From: a gamma proteobacterium SCGC AAA076-P13
GTDB lineage: Bacteria; Pseudomonadota; Gammaproteobacteria; Magnimaribacterales; D2472
DNA length: 64,000 nt
Reading direction: 5' to 3'
NCBI GenBank assembly: GCA_000384935.1
Contig: ARRA01000001.1
Span: 62,001-126,000 of the forward strand
The position numbers and the translations under genes were made by a program. The notes under the pieces are model-generated. The model was given only the letters and a program-made list of their open reading frames with translations. It was not told the DNA's origin and did not search any database. How positions within the stretch are numbered: position 1 is the stretch's first letter; each line of letters starts with the position of its first letter. Below are positions 44,686-55,756 of the stretch, one piece after another.

Positions 44686-45930
44686 CTAAATTGAGAGCGT
44701 TAAATCTTCAATGTATGGTTTTAAAGCCTTTGGCAAGATAATTGTGTCAGAGCCATCATATCTATTTTCTAAAATAGCTATTAATGTTCTCCCAACAGCA
44801 AGTGCAGAACCATTAATGGTATGCGCAAAACTCTTACCATTTTCACCTTTAACCTTTATATTTGCCCTTCTGGCTTGAAAATCACTAAAATTAGAGCAGG
44901 ATGATATTTCTCTATATTTATTTTGACTTGGCATCCAAACTTCTATGTCAAAGGTTTTACATGATGAAAAGCCAATATCGCCGGTACAAAGTTCTACGAC
45001 TTGATATGGCAGCTCCAATAGTTGCAATATTTCTTCGGCGTTACCAAGTAACCCATCAAGAGCATTCATTGAGTCATCGTCATGAGTAACTTGTACTAAT
45101 TCAATTTTTTCAAATTGATGCTGTCTAATAAGGCCCTTTGTATCTCTTCCATAACTTCCAGCTTCTGATCTAAAGCATGGGGTATGAGAGGTAAGTTTTA
45201 ATGGCAATTTACCAATCTCAGTTAAAGTATCTCTGTGAACATTAGTTAAAGGTACTTCTGCAGTAGGTATAAGATAAAGATTCTCAGTTGTTTTAAATAA
45301 GTCTTCTTCAAACTTAGGTAATTGCCCAGTCCCTGTTAGAGAGTCTTTGTTAGCCATAAAAGGAACATAGTATTCTTCGTATCCATTTTTTATAGCTGTA
45401 TCAAGCATTAAGCTTATTAGAGCTCTTTGTAATTTAGCCACATCACCTTTTAAAACTGCGAATCTAGATCCTGCAAGCTTTACGGCAAGGTCAGTATCAA
45501 TTTTTGATGTAATGTCTAAATGATCGACCGTGTTAGAAGATAGAATATCGCCATGTTTTCTTACCACAACATTATCATCTTCATTTTTACCAACCGGTGT
45601 TGATGTATGAGGAATATTCGGAATATCTAACAAAAAGGTATTCATCTTTTCTAGTATGGCCTGTAATAAAGAATCATTTAATTTAAGAGCATTATTAATT
45701 TCATCAATATGATTCTTAAGCTCGCCTGTATCTTTTCCTTCAGATTTGAGTTTACCAAATTCGTTTGAAAGGTTTTTTCTATCAGACTGTAATGACTCAA
45801 CCTCAACCTGAAGAACTTTTCTTTCTCCTTCAAGCTCAATAAAGACAGCTTTGTTAAGCTCATAACCTCTAGTAGCCAATGCTGATGCTACGGTATCGAT
45901 ATCATCTCTTAAATTTTTAATGTTTATCAT
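44686..45930 (-). CDS. serS: seryl-tRNA synthetase
   Basis: A 414-residue class II synthetase that charges tRNA-Ser (a tRNA-Ser gene lies at 1890-1981). The N-terminal helical arm binding the long variable arm is visible (about 25-105, VFIELEGERKVLQVEVESLQSDRKNLSNE). Class II motif 2 is TPCFRSEAGSYGRDTKGLIRQHQFEKIELV, followed by ELCTGDIGFSSCKTFDIEVWMPSQNKYREISSCSNFSDFQARR. Motif 3 is NGSALAVGRTLIAILENRY. The length is slightly short of E. coli (430). The ATG abuts the crcB stop; this is the last gene of ftsK-lolA-crcB-serS. Confidence 0.97.
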   Translation of the reverse strand: MINIKNLRDDIDTVASALATRGYELNKAVFIELEGERKVLQVEVESLQSDRKNLSNEFGKLKSEGKDTGELKNHIDEINNALKLNDSLLQAILEKMNTFLLDIPNIPHTSTPVGKNEDDNVVVRKHGDILSSNTVDHLDITSKIDTDLAVKLAGSRFAVLKGDVAKLQRALISLMLDTAIKNGYEEYYVPFMANKDSLTGTGQLPKFEEDLFKTTENLYLIPTAEVPLTNVHRDTLTEIGKLPLKLTSHTPCFRSEAGSYGRDTKGLIRQHQFEKIELVQVTHDDDSMNALDGLLGNAEEILQLLELPYQVVELCTGDIGFSSCKTFDIEVWMPSQNKYREISSCSNFSDFQARRANIKVKGENGKSFAHTINGSALAVGRTLIAILENRYDGSDTIILPKALKPYIEDLTLSI

Positions 45931-46284
45931 TTATCTAGAAATAACTGTTCCAATATAGGTTGCAAATATGCATAAAAATATAGATGAGATTATATATGAT
46001 GTTGCAATTAATGTGTTTGTATTGATTAGTTGGATTGTATGATGTGTGAAGGCTGACATGGTTGTGAATGATCCTAAAAAACCAATAACAAAAAAATAAT
46101 ATGAAGAATCTTTGATTGGCATTGAATTACCTAGATACATTCCAATTAATAGACAACCAAAAATATTAATACATAAGGTTCCCAAAGATGCCATTGTCGG
46201 TATTATTTTAATTAAGAGTTCATTCAAGCTATATCTTGATATTGCTCCAATAAATCCACCGAAACCTATTAATAAAAGGTTCAT
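45931..46284 (-). CDS. crcB: fluoride channel CrcB/FluC
   Basis: A 117-residue four-helix protein of the Fluc family, which exports fluoride as a dual-topology dimer. The start GFGGFIGAISRYSLNELL has the conserved Gly-rich helix with Arg. CINIFGCLLIGMYLG is helix 2 with the pore Asn. GFLGSFTTMSAFTHHTIQLI is the conserved helix-3 break and Phe box. It is inserted between lolA and serS with one-base and zero-base spacing, so it depends on the ftsK operon rather than on a fluoride riboswitch; none was seen in front of it. Confidence 0.93.
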   Translation of the reverse strand: MNLLLIGFGGFIGAISRYSLNELLIKIIPTMASLGTLCINIFGCLLIGMYLGNSMPIKDSSYYFFVIGFLGSFTTMSAFTHHTIQLINTNTLIATSYIISSIFLCIFATYIGTVISR

Positions 46285-46285
46285 A

Positions 46286-46774
46286 CTATTTTATAGCCTC
46301 AAAATTAATAATATTATTAATGCCTAAATTATCTTTAAATTTAATTACAAAGGCTTCGTCACTTAATAATTCTATATAAACATCATGCGTTGAACTGCTC
46401 AGATAAACAGCATTTTCGGTAAAAGAGGAAATGTCTTCTAGGCTTATGCCACTTAGTAAAAAATTAATTGTTCTTGCATTTATATCTTCTAAAAGAATAG
46501 TTTTCGTTTCATCAAAATCATAATCATAAATCTCAACTACATCTTGTGTAATTTTATATCTTTCTTTAAAAGGAGAATCTACGTTTATGGTTATAACATC
46601 ATTTTTTCTAATAATATTGCCAGCAGAATTATCAACTTTATTTGTCTTGGGGTTGATAGACTTTTGTATAAAATTTAGATCATTTTGGATTAAATCATTA
46701 AGGTTATCCACCAAATCAAGCGCACTAAGATTAAAGCAAATTAATAAGACCAGTGATGATATGATCTTTGTCAT
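46286..46774 (-). CDS. lolA: outer-membrane lipoprotein chaperone LolA-like
   Basis: LolA carries lipoproteins across the periplasm from LolCDE to LolB. This 162-residue protein is short (E. coli about 203) but has a signal peptide ([20 protein letters not shown]). Its segments FKERYKITQDVVEIYDYDFDETKTI and VYIELLSDEAFVIKFKDNLG fit the half-barrel core, with the family's single-strand landmarks. Sequence identity looks low, and the strongest support is its position between ftsK and serS, where lolA lies in most Gammaproteobacteria. Its start overlaps the ftsK stop by one base (TAATG). Confidence 0.8.
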   Translation of the reverse strand: MTKIISSLVLLICFNLSALDLVDNLNDLIQNDLNFIQKSINPKTNKVDNSAGNIIRKNDVITINVDSPFKERYKITQDVVEIYDYDFDETKTILLEDINARTINFLLSGISLEDISSFTENAVYLSSSTHDVYIELLSDEAFVIKFKDNLGINNIINFEAIK

Positions 46775-49071
46775 TAATCCCTTTTGGGAACTAAAACTTC
46801 TCTTGAGCCATTAGAACTCATTTCAGATACAAGTCCTGCTTCTTCCATAGTCTCTATTAGGCGAGCTGCTCTGTTATAACCTATTCTAAGTTTTCTTTGA
46901 ACAGCTGAAATCGAGGCTCTTCGAGACTCAAGAACAAAGTTTACAGCCTCATCATATAAATCATCTGCATCTTCAGATGAAGCAGTTTCTGATCCTGACC
47001 AGCCAGGTATAGGTCCAGTTTCTTGAGCTGAGTTAACTATATCTTCAAGATAATCTGGTTCAGCTCTAGATTTCCAATCATTAACAACCCTATGAACCTC
47101 ATCATCACCAACAAAAGCACCATGAACACGAATTGGAACACCTACCCCGGGTGGAAGATAAAGCATATCTCCATAACCAAGCAATTGCTCTGCCCCGCCT
47201 TGATCAAGAATTGTTCTTGAATCAATTTTTGTAGAAACTTGAAAACCAATTCTTGTTGGAATATTTGCTTTGATTAAACCAGTAATAACATCTACAGATG
47301 GTCTTTGTGTTGCTAAAATAAGGTGGATACCAGCCGCTCTAGCTTTTTGTGCAATCCTTGCAATAAGGTGTTCAACTTTTTTGCCAACGAGCATCATCAT
47401 GTCAGCAAACTCATCCACAACAACTACTATAGATGGAAGAGTTTCAAGATACTCTTCATCTTCAGGACGCAGTGGGTTAATAATTTGTTTGCCATTAGCT
47501 GCTGCATCTTCAATCTTTTTATTAAATCCTGCTAGATTTCTAACACCCATCATCGACATCAGTTTATACCTTCTATCCATTTCCACAACGCACCACCTAA
47601 GACCATTAGAGGCATCTGTCATATCTGTTATTACCGGAGTAAGTAAATGAGGGATCCCATCATAAACAGACAGCTCTAGCATTTTTGGGTCAATAAGAAT
47701 TAAGCGAACATCTTTTGGATCAGATTTGAATAACAAACTCAATAACATGGCATTAACACCAACTGATTTACCTGACCCTGTAGTACCTGCAACAAGAAGA
47801 TGAGGCATTTTGGCAAGATCAACAACAACAGGGTTTCCAGAAATATCATGACCTAAAGCTAATGTGAGGTTTGATGGAGAGCTTTTGAATGCTTGTGAGG
47901 AAAGAATTTCAGTTAGTCTTACCATTTTTCTATTGGTATTAGGGATCTCTATTCCCACATAAGACTTACCTTCAATAACTTCTACAACCCTAACACTACT
48001 AACCGACAAGGACCTTGCAATGTCCTGAGCAATACCTGTAATTTTACTCGCCTTGGTTCCAGGTGCAGGTTGAATTTCAAATCTTGTAACTACGGGACCC
48101 GGGAGAACTGACTCTACACTTGCTTCTATACCAAATTCTTCAAGCTTAGTTTCAAGTAAATCTGCTATTTGGCTAAGCTCTGCTTCAGTTAAAGATGAGC
48201 CATCATCCAAAGCCCTGTCTAGCAATTCAGTGCTGGGCATGACTGCCTTAGATTCTGATTCTTTTACTGAAACATTGTCTATTTCTTTTAATTTAGTTTC
48301 AGTTGTATTAGGCAGATCAGGTTGCTTTACTTCTGATGAAATAACTTTGGATGAAAAATCTGGACTTTTTTCAGATTTCTTAGGTTTTAAAATAGTTTTT
48401 GTTTTTTCGATTTGTTTCTCTGCTCTTTTTTCAGCAAGAGAATTTTTCTTTTCTTTTATATTTACCATCAAATTATTAATGATATGTACAAGTCTAGAAA
48501 ATAAGAGCCCAGTATGAACCTTTATAAAATTAGCAACAGCAAAAATAGATGATCCTAGCACATCTATAATTTTGAGCCATGAAAAATTGAAAGAGAGCGA
48601 CGAAGCTGGAATTATAAAAATTACTAAGAATATTAAACTACCAATATAACCTAGAGCATTGGATAAATTAATAAAGATAGATTTGCCAAGATATCCACCA
48701 GCATTATTTGAAAAGTAATACTCTGTTATAGAGCAAAAACTTGTTAGTAAAATTAGAGAGCTTATTAACCTAACTGCTATTTTGATTCGAGAATTATATG
48801 GATCTTTAAAAAAAAGAATCTGCAAAGCCCAGACAGAACCCATTAGTAAAACTAAATATGCCCCTGTACCAATAAGTGTAAATAAAAAATCTGATATTTT
48901 TGCACCCAAAGGACCGCCAAGGTTCTCAATTGTTGGGTTTGAATTAATATTAAAAGAACCTGAGTCTCCTGCGTTGTACGAGACCAATGCAATAAATATA
49001 TATAGTGAAAAAGCTATTAAAAAGAAGCTAAAAAAATTTAGTAGAGTATTTTTTACATATATAGGAATCAT
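46774..49071 (-). CDS. ftsK: DNA translocase FtsK
   Basis: A 765-residue septal DNA pump. Four membrane helices lie in the first 190 residues (about 10-30, 65-90, 100-115 and 140-160), then a charged linker rich in Lys and Glu to about 275. The motor follows, with Walker A GTTGSGKS (429-436), [20 protein letters not shown] and Walker [14 protein letters not shown]. The C-terminal gamma winged helix ([33 protein letters not shown]) reads KOPS sites. The linker is much shorter than in E. coli FtsK (1329 residues), as in SpoIIIE-size homologues. It is divergent from trxB. Confidence 0.97.
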   Translation of the reverse strand: MIPIYVKNTLLNFFSFFLIAFSLYIFIALVSYNAGDSGSFNINSNPTIENLGGPLGAKISDFLFTLIGTGAYLVLLMGSVWALQILFFKDPYNSRIKIAVRLISSLILLTSFCSITEYYFSNNAGGYLGKSIFINLSNALGYIGSLIFLVIFIIPASSLSFNFSWLKIIDVLGSSIFAVANFIKVHTGLLFSRLVHIINNLMVNIKEKKNSLAEKRAEKQIEKTKTILKPKKSEKSPDFSSKVISSEVKQPDLPNTTETKLKEIDNVSVKESESKAVMPSTELLDRALDDGSSLTEAELSQIADLLETKLEEFGIEASVESVLPGPVVTRFEIQPAPGTKASKITGIAQDIARSLSVSSVRVVEVIEGKSYVGIEIPNTNRKMVRLTEILSSQAFKSSPSNLTLALGHDISGNPVVVDLAKMPHLLVAGTTGSGKSVGVNAMLLSLLFKSDPKDVRLILIDPKMLELSVYDGIPHLLTPVITDMTDASNGLRWCVVEMDRRYKLMSMMGVRNLAGFNKKIEDAAANGKQIINPLRPEDEEYLETLPSIVVVVDEFADMMMLVGKKVEHLIARIAQKARAAGIHLILATQRPSVDVITGLIKANIPTRIGFQVSTKIDSRTILDQGGAEQLLGYGDMLYLPPGVGVPIRVHGAFVGDDEVHRVVNDWKSRAEPDYLEDIVNSAQETGPIPGWSGSETASSEDADDLYDEAVNFVLESRRASISAVQRKLRIGYNRAARLIETMEEAGLVSEMSSNGSREVLVPKRD

Positions 49072-49095
49072 AGTTATTTTTTATTTAAATTTTAG

Positions 49096-50076
<981 letters not shown>

Positions 50077-50079
50077 GGA

Positions 50080-51063
50080 ATGAAATATAAGGCTTATCTC
50101 ATTGAGCAAACAGACGATCAATTTAATGGGTCAGTGAAAGAGCTAGATAAACCCATAATAGAAGCAGGCCATTTAATAATAAGTGTTCATTACTCATCAT
50201 TAAATTATAAGGATGCCCTAGCCTCTACTGGGGTTAAAGGTGTTGCAAAGGCATACCCTTTTGTTCCAGGAATAGATGTCGTAGGAACTGTCTTGGAATC
50301 CGCAGATGAAAGATTTTCAGAAGGCGATATTGTAGTTGCCACTGGCTATAAGATTGGAATGGCCGTTCATGGAGGTTTTGGTGAAATTGTTCATTTACCT
50401 GCAGACTGGGTTCTTCATCTCCCTGAAAATATGGAAATGTTTGATGCGATGAGCATTGGAACAGCAGGTATAACAGCTGCAGCCTGTGTTAAAAAAATTA
50501 TTGATTCTGGAATATCAAAAGATTTACCAGTTTTGGTTTCTGGGGCTACTGGTGGAGTTGGCTCTGTCGCAGTTAATATATTATCCAAGCTTGGTTATGA
50601 GGTTCACGCTATAACTGGCAAGACAGATGAGGATAAAACATTACTAGATATGGGAGCAACAGAAATCATTCAAAGATCTGACTATATGGCAGAACCAGCA
50701 AGAGCTCTTGATAAGGCAATATATTCTGGAGCAGTAGATACTGTTGGTGGTGACATGCTTGCAAAGATTATTTCTATGATTACAAATGAGGGTGCAATTT
50801 CATGTTGTGGAAATGTCGGAGGTATGAAGTTCACATCTTCTGTTTTTCCTTTCATATTACGTGGAGTTTCTTTAATAGGTATTGACTCTGCTGAATCCCC
50901 AATCGAATTAAAGAAAGAATTATGGAGACTTTTGTCCTCAGAATGGCAACTTGATCTTAAATCACAAACGAAAGAAATTAGTCTTGATACTATTGGAGAG
51001 GAAGTTAATAAAATTCTCCAAGGTCAACAGGTAGGAAGAATAGTCATTAAACATGGAGCATAA
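50080..51063 (+). CDS. YhdH/AcuI-type quinone oxidoreductase
   Basis: A 327-residue zinc-free MDR-family enzyme of the YhdH/YhfP group. Segments match AcuI: SLNYKDALASTG, FVPGIDVVGTV, GYKIGMAVHGGFGE, IGTAGITAAACV, the NADPH loop VSGATGGVGSVAV and ALDKAIYSGAVDTVGG. AcuI reduces acryloyl-CoA to propionyl-CoA, which protects cells that make acrylate from DMSP; YhdH is similar and more widespread. Its place behind trxB does not discriminate. A 44-residue membrane protein follows two bases after its stop. Confidence 0.88.
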   Translation: MKYKAYLIEQTDDQFNGSVKELDKPIIEAGHLIISVHYSSLNYKDALASTGVKGVAKAYPFVPGIDVVGTVLESADERFSEGDIVVATGYKIGMAVHGGFGEIVHLPADWVLHLPENMEMFDAMSIGTAGITAAACVKKIIDSGISKDLPVLVSGATGGVGSVAVNILSKLGYEVHAITGKTDEDKTLLDMGATEIIQRSDYMAEPARALDKAIYSGAVDTVGGDMLAKIISMITNEGAISCCGNVGGMKFTSSVFPFILRGVSLIGIDSAESPIELKKELWRLLSSEWQLDLKSQTKEISLDTIGEEVNKILQGQQVGRIVIKHGA

Positions 51064-51065
51064 AA

Positions 51066-51200
51066 ATGAATAAAGATGAATTTGAAAAATATTACGAATC
51101 TGCAGAAGCAAACGAAGATAGTAAGTCAGACACAAAAGTTATACTCTTTCTAGTCACTGTAGTCGTTATAGCTATGACCTATTGGGTTGCTGCCCAGTAA
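51066..51200 (+). CDS. 44-residue single-helix membrane protein
   Basis: Not in the ORF track. It starts with a very polar, acidic head (MNKDEFEKYYESAEANEDSK) followed by one helix, VILFLVTVVVIAMTYWVAA. A tail-anchored topology is likely. Its ATG follows the yhdH-like stop by two bases, and it ends three bases before the convergent SDR stop. Operon position and clear head/helix layout favour a real gene. Function unknown. Confidence 0.65.
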   Translation: MNKDEFEKYYESAEANEDSKSDTKVILFLVTVVVIAMTYWVAAQ

Positions 51201-51203
51201 ATA

Positions 51204-51974
51204 TTACTTAGGTCCCATTCTCATTGCAGAATCTAGCCTGATAGTCTCACCGTTTAAATAAGTATTACTAATAATGTGCTCAGCTAATTGAGCATATTCG
51301 TCGACATGTCCAAACCTGTGAGGAAACTGAGTAGCTTCAAGTAAGGTCTCTTTATTTTCATCTTTTGCTAGCTGCATTAAAGGAGTATCGAATATCCCAG
51401 GTGCAATAGTGCAAACTCTAATGTTATGACGAGCTAGGTCTCTAGCAGCTGTTAATGTAAGACCAATAACTCCAGCTTTTGAAGCGCTATAAGCTGATTG
51501 ACCAATCTGCCCTTCATAGCCTGCTATAGATGCCGTATTAATAATCACACCCCTTTCACCTTTTGCATCAGGCTCATTTTTATCTATTAACTCTGCCCCT
51601 AATCTCATTACGTTAAATGTGCCGACAAGGTTGAGATCAATTATAAATTTAAAAATATCTAAGGGGTGCGGGCCTTTGCGACCTAATATTCTTGCACCAT
51701 AACCAGTTCCAGCACAGTTAATAACAAAATTGAGTTTGCCAAAAGTTTCTTTAATGCCATCGATAGCATTTTGAACAGATTCTTCTTCCATAACATTGGT
51801 ATTAAAATAAGAAACATTTTCAGAACCTAATAAATCAACAACTTCTTTAGCTTTATCATCATTGATATCAAGTATTGCTACTTTTGCTCCTTTAGAGACT
51901 AAATACTCAACAGTTCCTCTTCCTAAGCCAGAAGCTCCACCAGTTACGAGTGCTACATTATTTTTTAAATCCAT
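51204..51974 (-). CDS. SDR, 3-hydroxyacyl-CoA dehydrogenase type 2-like
   Basis: A 256-residue short-chain dehydrogenase. It resembles the HSD17B10/type-2 hydroxyacyl-CoA dehydrogenase group: ALVTGGASGLGRGTVEYL, then NCAGTGYGARILGRKGPHPLDIF, NTASIAGYEGQIGQSAYSASKAGV (catalytic Ser, Tyr, Lys) and APGIFDTPLM. It ends LNGETIRLDSAMRMGPK. These enzymes oxidise 3-hydroxyacyl-CoA, including branched short-chain forms from isoleucine breakdown. It stands alone, convergent with the trxB operon and divergent from the TorF-like porin. Confidence 0.87.
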   Translation of the reverse strand: MDLKNNVALVTGGASGLGRGTVEYLVSKGAKVAILDINDDKAKEVVDLLGSENVSYFNTNVMEEESVQNAIDGIKETFGKLNFVINCAGTGYGARILGRKGPHPLDIFKFIIDLNLVGTFNVMRLGAELIDKNEPDAKGERGVIINTASIAGYEGQIGQSAYSASKAGVIGLTLTAARDLARHNIRVCTIAPGIFDTPLMQLAKDENKETLLEATQFPHRFGHVDEYAQLAEHIISNTYLNGETIRLDSAMRMGPK

Positions 51975-52041
51975 CAGATTTCCCCTTTAATTTATAGGTT
52001 TATTATATCTTCAAAATACATTTCATAAAACTATTTCATAT

Positions 52042-52057
52042 TGGCACGCTAATTGCA
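52042..52057 (+). promoter_or_regulatory. sigma-54 promoter of porin-glnK-amtB
   Basis: TGGCACGCTAATTGCA fits the -24/-12 consensus (TGGCAC-N5-TTGC), with exactly ten bases between GG and GC. It lies 47 bases before the porin ATG. The 13-mer ACATTTCATAAAA lies 11 bases upstream and recurs at the second site (54421). Confidence 0.85.
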
Positions 52058-52104
52058 TTAGGTATTAATGAATATCAATTATTTTTTTATAAAAGGAGTA
52101 AAAA

Positions 52105-52695
52105 ATGAAAAAATTATTATTATTGGTGAGTTTGGTATCTCTTCCTACTTTTGCATCGGTTAGTGCAAATGTAAGTTTTGCATCTGATTATATTTGGAGA
52201 GGCATGACGCAAACCGATGGCCCTGCTATGTCAGGTGGTTTTGATTATGCAGCAGAAAATGGATTCTATGCCGGCATTTGGGGTTCAAATGTGAACTTTA
52301 ATGATGGCGCTGGAAGTGAATTAGATTACTACTTTGGTTATGGTTTCGAAGTTGGCGGAGTTGGGGTTGATTTAGGTTATGTAGCTTTTGATTATCCTGA
52401 AAATAATACTGGTTTAGATTTTGAAGAAGTTGTTATTGGGTTATCAATGGGTGACTTTGGCCTTACATTTGCTTTAGGTCAAGATTCAGCGCCTGATTAT
52501 ACTGAAATCTCATATGCTTTAGGTGACTTTGGATTCTCATATGGCGAATATGATGAATATGGTGATAATTTTGGTATTTCTTATGGCTTCTCATGCGGTT
52601 CATATGATTGCGGTCTAGCTTACTCAGATTTTTCTGATGGTGGATATGGTGCAGATGAAGATGCATTTGTATTCTCAATTTCAGCAAGTCTTTAA
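52105..52695 (+). CDS. TorF-family putative porin
   Basis: A 196-residue outer-membrane beta-barrel protein. The signal peptide is MKKLLLLVSLVSLPTFA, and the mature protein starts with SVSANVSFASDYIWRGMTQTDGPAMSGGFDY, the opening of the gcw_chp/TorF family. Alternating hydrophobic strands with Gly, Tyr and Asp run to a C-terminal FSISASL-like strand. The middle is rich in YGE/YDE-like repeats and strongly acidic. It heads the nitrogen operon behind a sigma-54 promoter with an AAGGAG ribosome site, so it probably opens the outer membrane to ammonium or a small nitrogen source. Confidence 0.85.
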   Translation: MKKLLLLVSLVSLPTFASVSANVSFASDYIWRGMTQTDGPAMSGGFDYAAENGFYAGIWGSNVNFNDGAGSELDYYFGYGFEVGGVGVDLGYVAFDYPENNTGLDFEEVVIGLSMGDFGLTFALGQDSAPDYTEISYALGDFGFSYGEYDEYGDNFGISYGFSCGSYDCGLAYSDFSDGGYGADEDAFVFSISASL

Positions 52696-52704
52696 TTTTA
52701 ATAG

Positions 52705-53052
<348 letters not shown>

Positions 53053-53062
53053 GGAGTAAGAA

Positions 53063-54298
53063 ATGGAAATTGCATTTGCATTAGACACATTTTATGCCGT
53101 AATGGCAGGAGCTTTAGTTATGTTTATGGCCGCTGGTTTTACCATGCTCGAAGCAGGACTTGTTCAAAAAAAAGATGTATCAGAAATTGTTACTAAAAAT
53201 ATAGGGCTATATTCCATAGCTTGCATTATGTACTTAGTATGTGGGTTTATGGTTATGTACCCTGGTGATGCAACTATTATAAGTGGTGTTTTACCAGAAT
53301 TTAGCTTAGCTTCACTCGGCTTATCTACAAGCCTAGCCAATGAAGATATTGGTATTCCATATGGAATGGCATATTCACAACAGGCAGACTTCTTCTTCCA
53401 GGTTGTTTTTGTAGCCACAGCTATGTCTATAGTATCAGGAGCTGTTGCTGGAAGAATGAAATTAGTTCCATTCTTCTTGTTTGCAGTTGTTCTAACTGGA
53501 GTTATTTACCCAATTCAAGGATATTGGAATTGGGGAGAAGGATTCCTAAATCAAATGGGTTATTCGGATTATGCTGGGTCAGGTACTGTTCACCTTTGTG
53601 GGGCAGCAGCAGCATTAGCGGTAGCTCTTGTTCTTGGTGCTAGAAATGGCAAATATGCTGCCGATGGAACATCTTTGCCAATGCCAGGCTCTAATATACC
53701 AATGGCAGCATTAGGTGTTTGGATACTATGGTTAGGTTGGTTTGGATTCAATGGTGGTTCCGAATTAGCCATCGCTAGTGAAGGAAGTGCTATAGCTGTT
53801 AGTCAAGTATTCTTAAATACAAATATGGCAGCTTGTGGTGGTGTTGTTACGGCCATTTTCTTAAGTTTGATATTAACTGGAAAAATGGATGTAACAATGG
53901 CAATGAATGGAGCAATTGCTGGTCTTGTTGCTATAACAGCAAACCCGTTAGATCCATCTGCAGGCGTAGCAGTTCTAATAGGAGCATCTGGAGGTGCTTT
54001 AGTTTATTTCTCTATCTTATTTTTTGATAAAAGATTAAAAATAGACGATCCAGTTGGGGCTATATCTGCTCACGGAATAGTAGGAATATTGGGTGTAATG
54101 GTTGTACCGTTTTCAAATGATGCATCATTCGTAATACAGTTCATTGGAGTTGTATCGATTGCTAGTTTTACATTTATTGCTAGCTTAATAACTATATTAG
54201 TTATAAATAAATTCCTACCAATCAGAGCTTCTGATGAAGAACAATATGATGGTTTAGATAAGTCTGAAATTGGAGTCGAAGCCTATCCAGAGTTCTAG
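53063..54298 (+). CDS. amtB: ammonium transporter, first copy
   Basis: A 411-residue Amt channel with 11 helices. The twin pore histidines are in GSGTVHLCGAAAAL and ISAHGIVGILG. The Phe gate region and the signature LWLGWFGFNGGSELA are present. Unlike E. coli AmtB it has no obvious signal peptide and starts MEIAFALDTFYAVMAG, a layout seen in many marine Amt proteins. It is coupled to glnK. The tail (EEQYDGLDKSEIGVEAYPEF) is acidic and matches the Amt C-terminal regulatory segment. Confidence 0.95.
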   Translation: MEIAFALDTFYAVMAGALVMFMAAGFTMLEAGLVQKKDVSEIVTKNIGLYSIACIMYLVCGFMVMYPGDATIISGVLPEFSLASLGLSTSLANEDIGIPYGMAYSQQADFFFQVVFVATAMSIVSGAVAGRMKLVPFFLFAVVLTGVIYPIQGYWNWGEGFLNQMGYSDYAGSGTVHLCGAAAALAVALVLGARNGKYAADGTSLPMPGSNIPMAALGVWILWLGWFGFNGGSELAIASEGSAIAVSQVFLNTNMAACGGVVTAIFLSLILTGKMDVTMAMNGAIAGLVAITANPLDPSAGVAVLIGASGGALVYFSILFFDKRLKIDDPVGAISAHGIVGILGVMVVPFSNDASFVIQFIGVVSIASFTFIASLITILVINKFLPIRASDEEQYDGLDKSEIGVEAYPEF

Positions 54299-54349
54299 TT
54301 TTTAAATGTAAATAAGGTCCCCCCCTAATTACCTTATTTATGTCCCCTG

Positions 54350-54387
54350 AAGGAGTTGTTACCCAAAATAGCAACTCCTTTTCTTTT
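54350..54387 (+). terminator. terminator after first amtB
   Basis: AAGGAGTTG and CAACTCCTT form a nine-pair stem around a 13-base loop, followed by a T-rich tract. A weaker hairpin, AAATAAGGT/ACCTTATTT around a C7 run, lies just before it (54310-54339). Confidence 0.8.
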
Positions 54388-54420
54388 GCACTGTATTTGA
54401 ACAATCCACATTTCATAAAA

Positions 54421-54437
54421 TGGCATATAAATTGCAT
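54421..54437 (+). promoter_or_regulatory. sigma-54 promoter of second amtB
   Basis: TGGCATATAAATTGCAT has the GG-N10-GC spacing of a sigma-54 promoter and is directly preceded by ACATTTCATAAAA, the same 13-mer found before the other sigma-54 site. It lies 36 bases before the amtB ATG. Confidence 0.8.
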
Positions 54438-54472
54438 GCTACTAGAATAGATATATTTTTTTGGGAGATATT

Positions 54473-55756
54473 ATGTTAAAAAAACTTTTACTACTGAATA
54501 TAGGTTTATTTTTTGTTCCTTGGGTTTATGCAGCTGAACTAAATAGTGGCGACACTTCATGGATATTAACCTCAACAGCCTTAGTTTTATTTATGACTTT
54601 ACCGGGCTTAGCTTTATTTTATGGCGGCTTGGTTAGATCAAAAAATGTGTTATCTGTGTTAATGCAATGCTTTGCAATAGCATGCCTGATTTCAGTTTGC
54701 TGGGTTGTTTATGGCTATAGTCTTGCTTTCAAAGGGGATGGCCTTTTTATTGGTAATTTAAGTGCAGCTTTTCTTAATGGTGTAGGCAGAGACTCTCTTG
54801 TTGGGGATGTTCCTGAGACTGTTTTTATTTCATTTCAAATGACATTTGCAATAATAACACCAGCACTAGTAGTGGGCGCTTTTGCTGAAAGAATGAAATT
54901 TGGTGCAATGTGTTTATTTTCTGTTGTTTGGTTTACTTTAGTCTATCTGCCAGCCTGTCATATGGTTTGGGGTGGTGGATATCTGGCAAACCTAGGTGTA
55001 ATCGATTTTGCTGGTGGGCTTGTTGTTCATGCAACCTGTGGGATTGGAGCTTTGGTAATTGCTCTATATCTTGGACAAAGAAATGGGTTTATGAAAACTC
55101 CTATGCCTCCTCATAACCGAACCATGGTCATGATAGGTGCATCAATGTTATGGGTTGGATGGTTTGGGTTTAATGGAGGTAGCGCATTAGCTGCCGATGG
55201 ATCAGCGGGAATGGCAATGCTTGTAACTCATATTAGTGCAGCGGTGGGTGCTCTTTCTTGGATGGCTATTGAGTGGCTAAAATCAGGAAAGGCTACAATT
55301 ATTGGCATAGCAACTGGGATGGTTGCTGGTTTAGCCACAATCACACCAGCATCTGGAACAGTAGGACCAGCTGGAGCTATATTAATTGGTCTATTAGCTG
55401 GAGTTATTTGTTTTTATGCAACCCAGGCTGTTAAGTCATATTTTAAAATTGATGATTCGCTTGATGTATTTCCAGTTCATGGTGTTGGTGGAATGCTTGG
55501 AATAATAATGCTTTGTTTTGTTGGTACTCCAGATGGGTTTTTAGGATCTGGTTCAGCGGGTATATCTGATTCTGGAGTTCTTGATCAACTTATCATTCAA
55601 ATCAAAGGAATACTAATTATATGTACTTGGACTGCTATAGCTACACTATTTACTTTAAAAGTAATTTCATTTGTAACCGATATTAGGGTTTCTTCAGAAG
55701 ATGAAGAAATAGGCCTAGATATGAGTGAGCATAATGAACAAGGCTACAACTTATAA
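54473..55756 (+). CDS. amtB: ammonium transporter, second copy
   Basis: A 427-residue Amt channel of the classical type, with a signal peptide (MLKKLLLLNIGLFFVPWVYA) as in E. coli AmtB. It has MTLPGLALFYGGLVRSKNVLSVLMQCF, the pore His in GLVVHATCGIGAL and PVHGVGGMLG, and LWVGWFGFNGGSALAADG. The ORF track uses a TTG inside the GGGAG ribosome site; the ATG at 54473 is the proper start. It has its own sigma-54 promoter, so the two transporters can be expressed in different amounts. It overlaps the convergent acyltransferase by 13 bases. Confidence 0.95.
   Translation: MLKKLLLLNIGLFFVPWVYAAELNSGDTSWILTSTALVLFMTLPGLALFYGGLVRSKNVLSVLMQCFAIACLISVCWVVYGYSLAFKGDGLFIGNLSAAFLNGVGRDSLVGDVPETVFISFQMTFAIITPALVVGAFAERMKFGAMCLFSVVWFTLVYLPACHMVWGGGYLANLGVIDFAGGLVVHATCGIGALVIALYLGQRNGFMKTPMPPHNRTMVMIGASMLWVGWFGFNGGSALAADGSAGMAMLVTHISAAVGALSWMAIEWLKSGKATIIGIATGMVAGLATITPASGTVGPAGAILIGLLAGVICFYATQAVKSYFKIDDSLDVFPVHGVGGMLGIIMLCFVGTPDGFLGSGSAGISDSGVLDQLIIQIKGILIICTWTAIATLFTLKVISFVTDIRVSSEDEEIGLDMSEHNEQGYNL

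Noticed and set aside
45931-46284. Fluoride riboswitch before crcB
   Set aside because: crcB sits between lolA and serS with no leader space, so no riboswitch can be placed there.
47270-47650. 126-residue plus-strand ORF over ftsK
   Set aside because: Antisense shadow of the FtsK motor domain; codon pattern and conservation belong to ftsK.
52463-52687. His-rich minus-strand ORF (HLHHIHH...)
   Set aside because: It mirrors the Asp-Tyr-Gly-rich coding sequence of the TorF-like porin and is a shadow, not a metal-binding protein.
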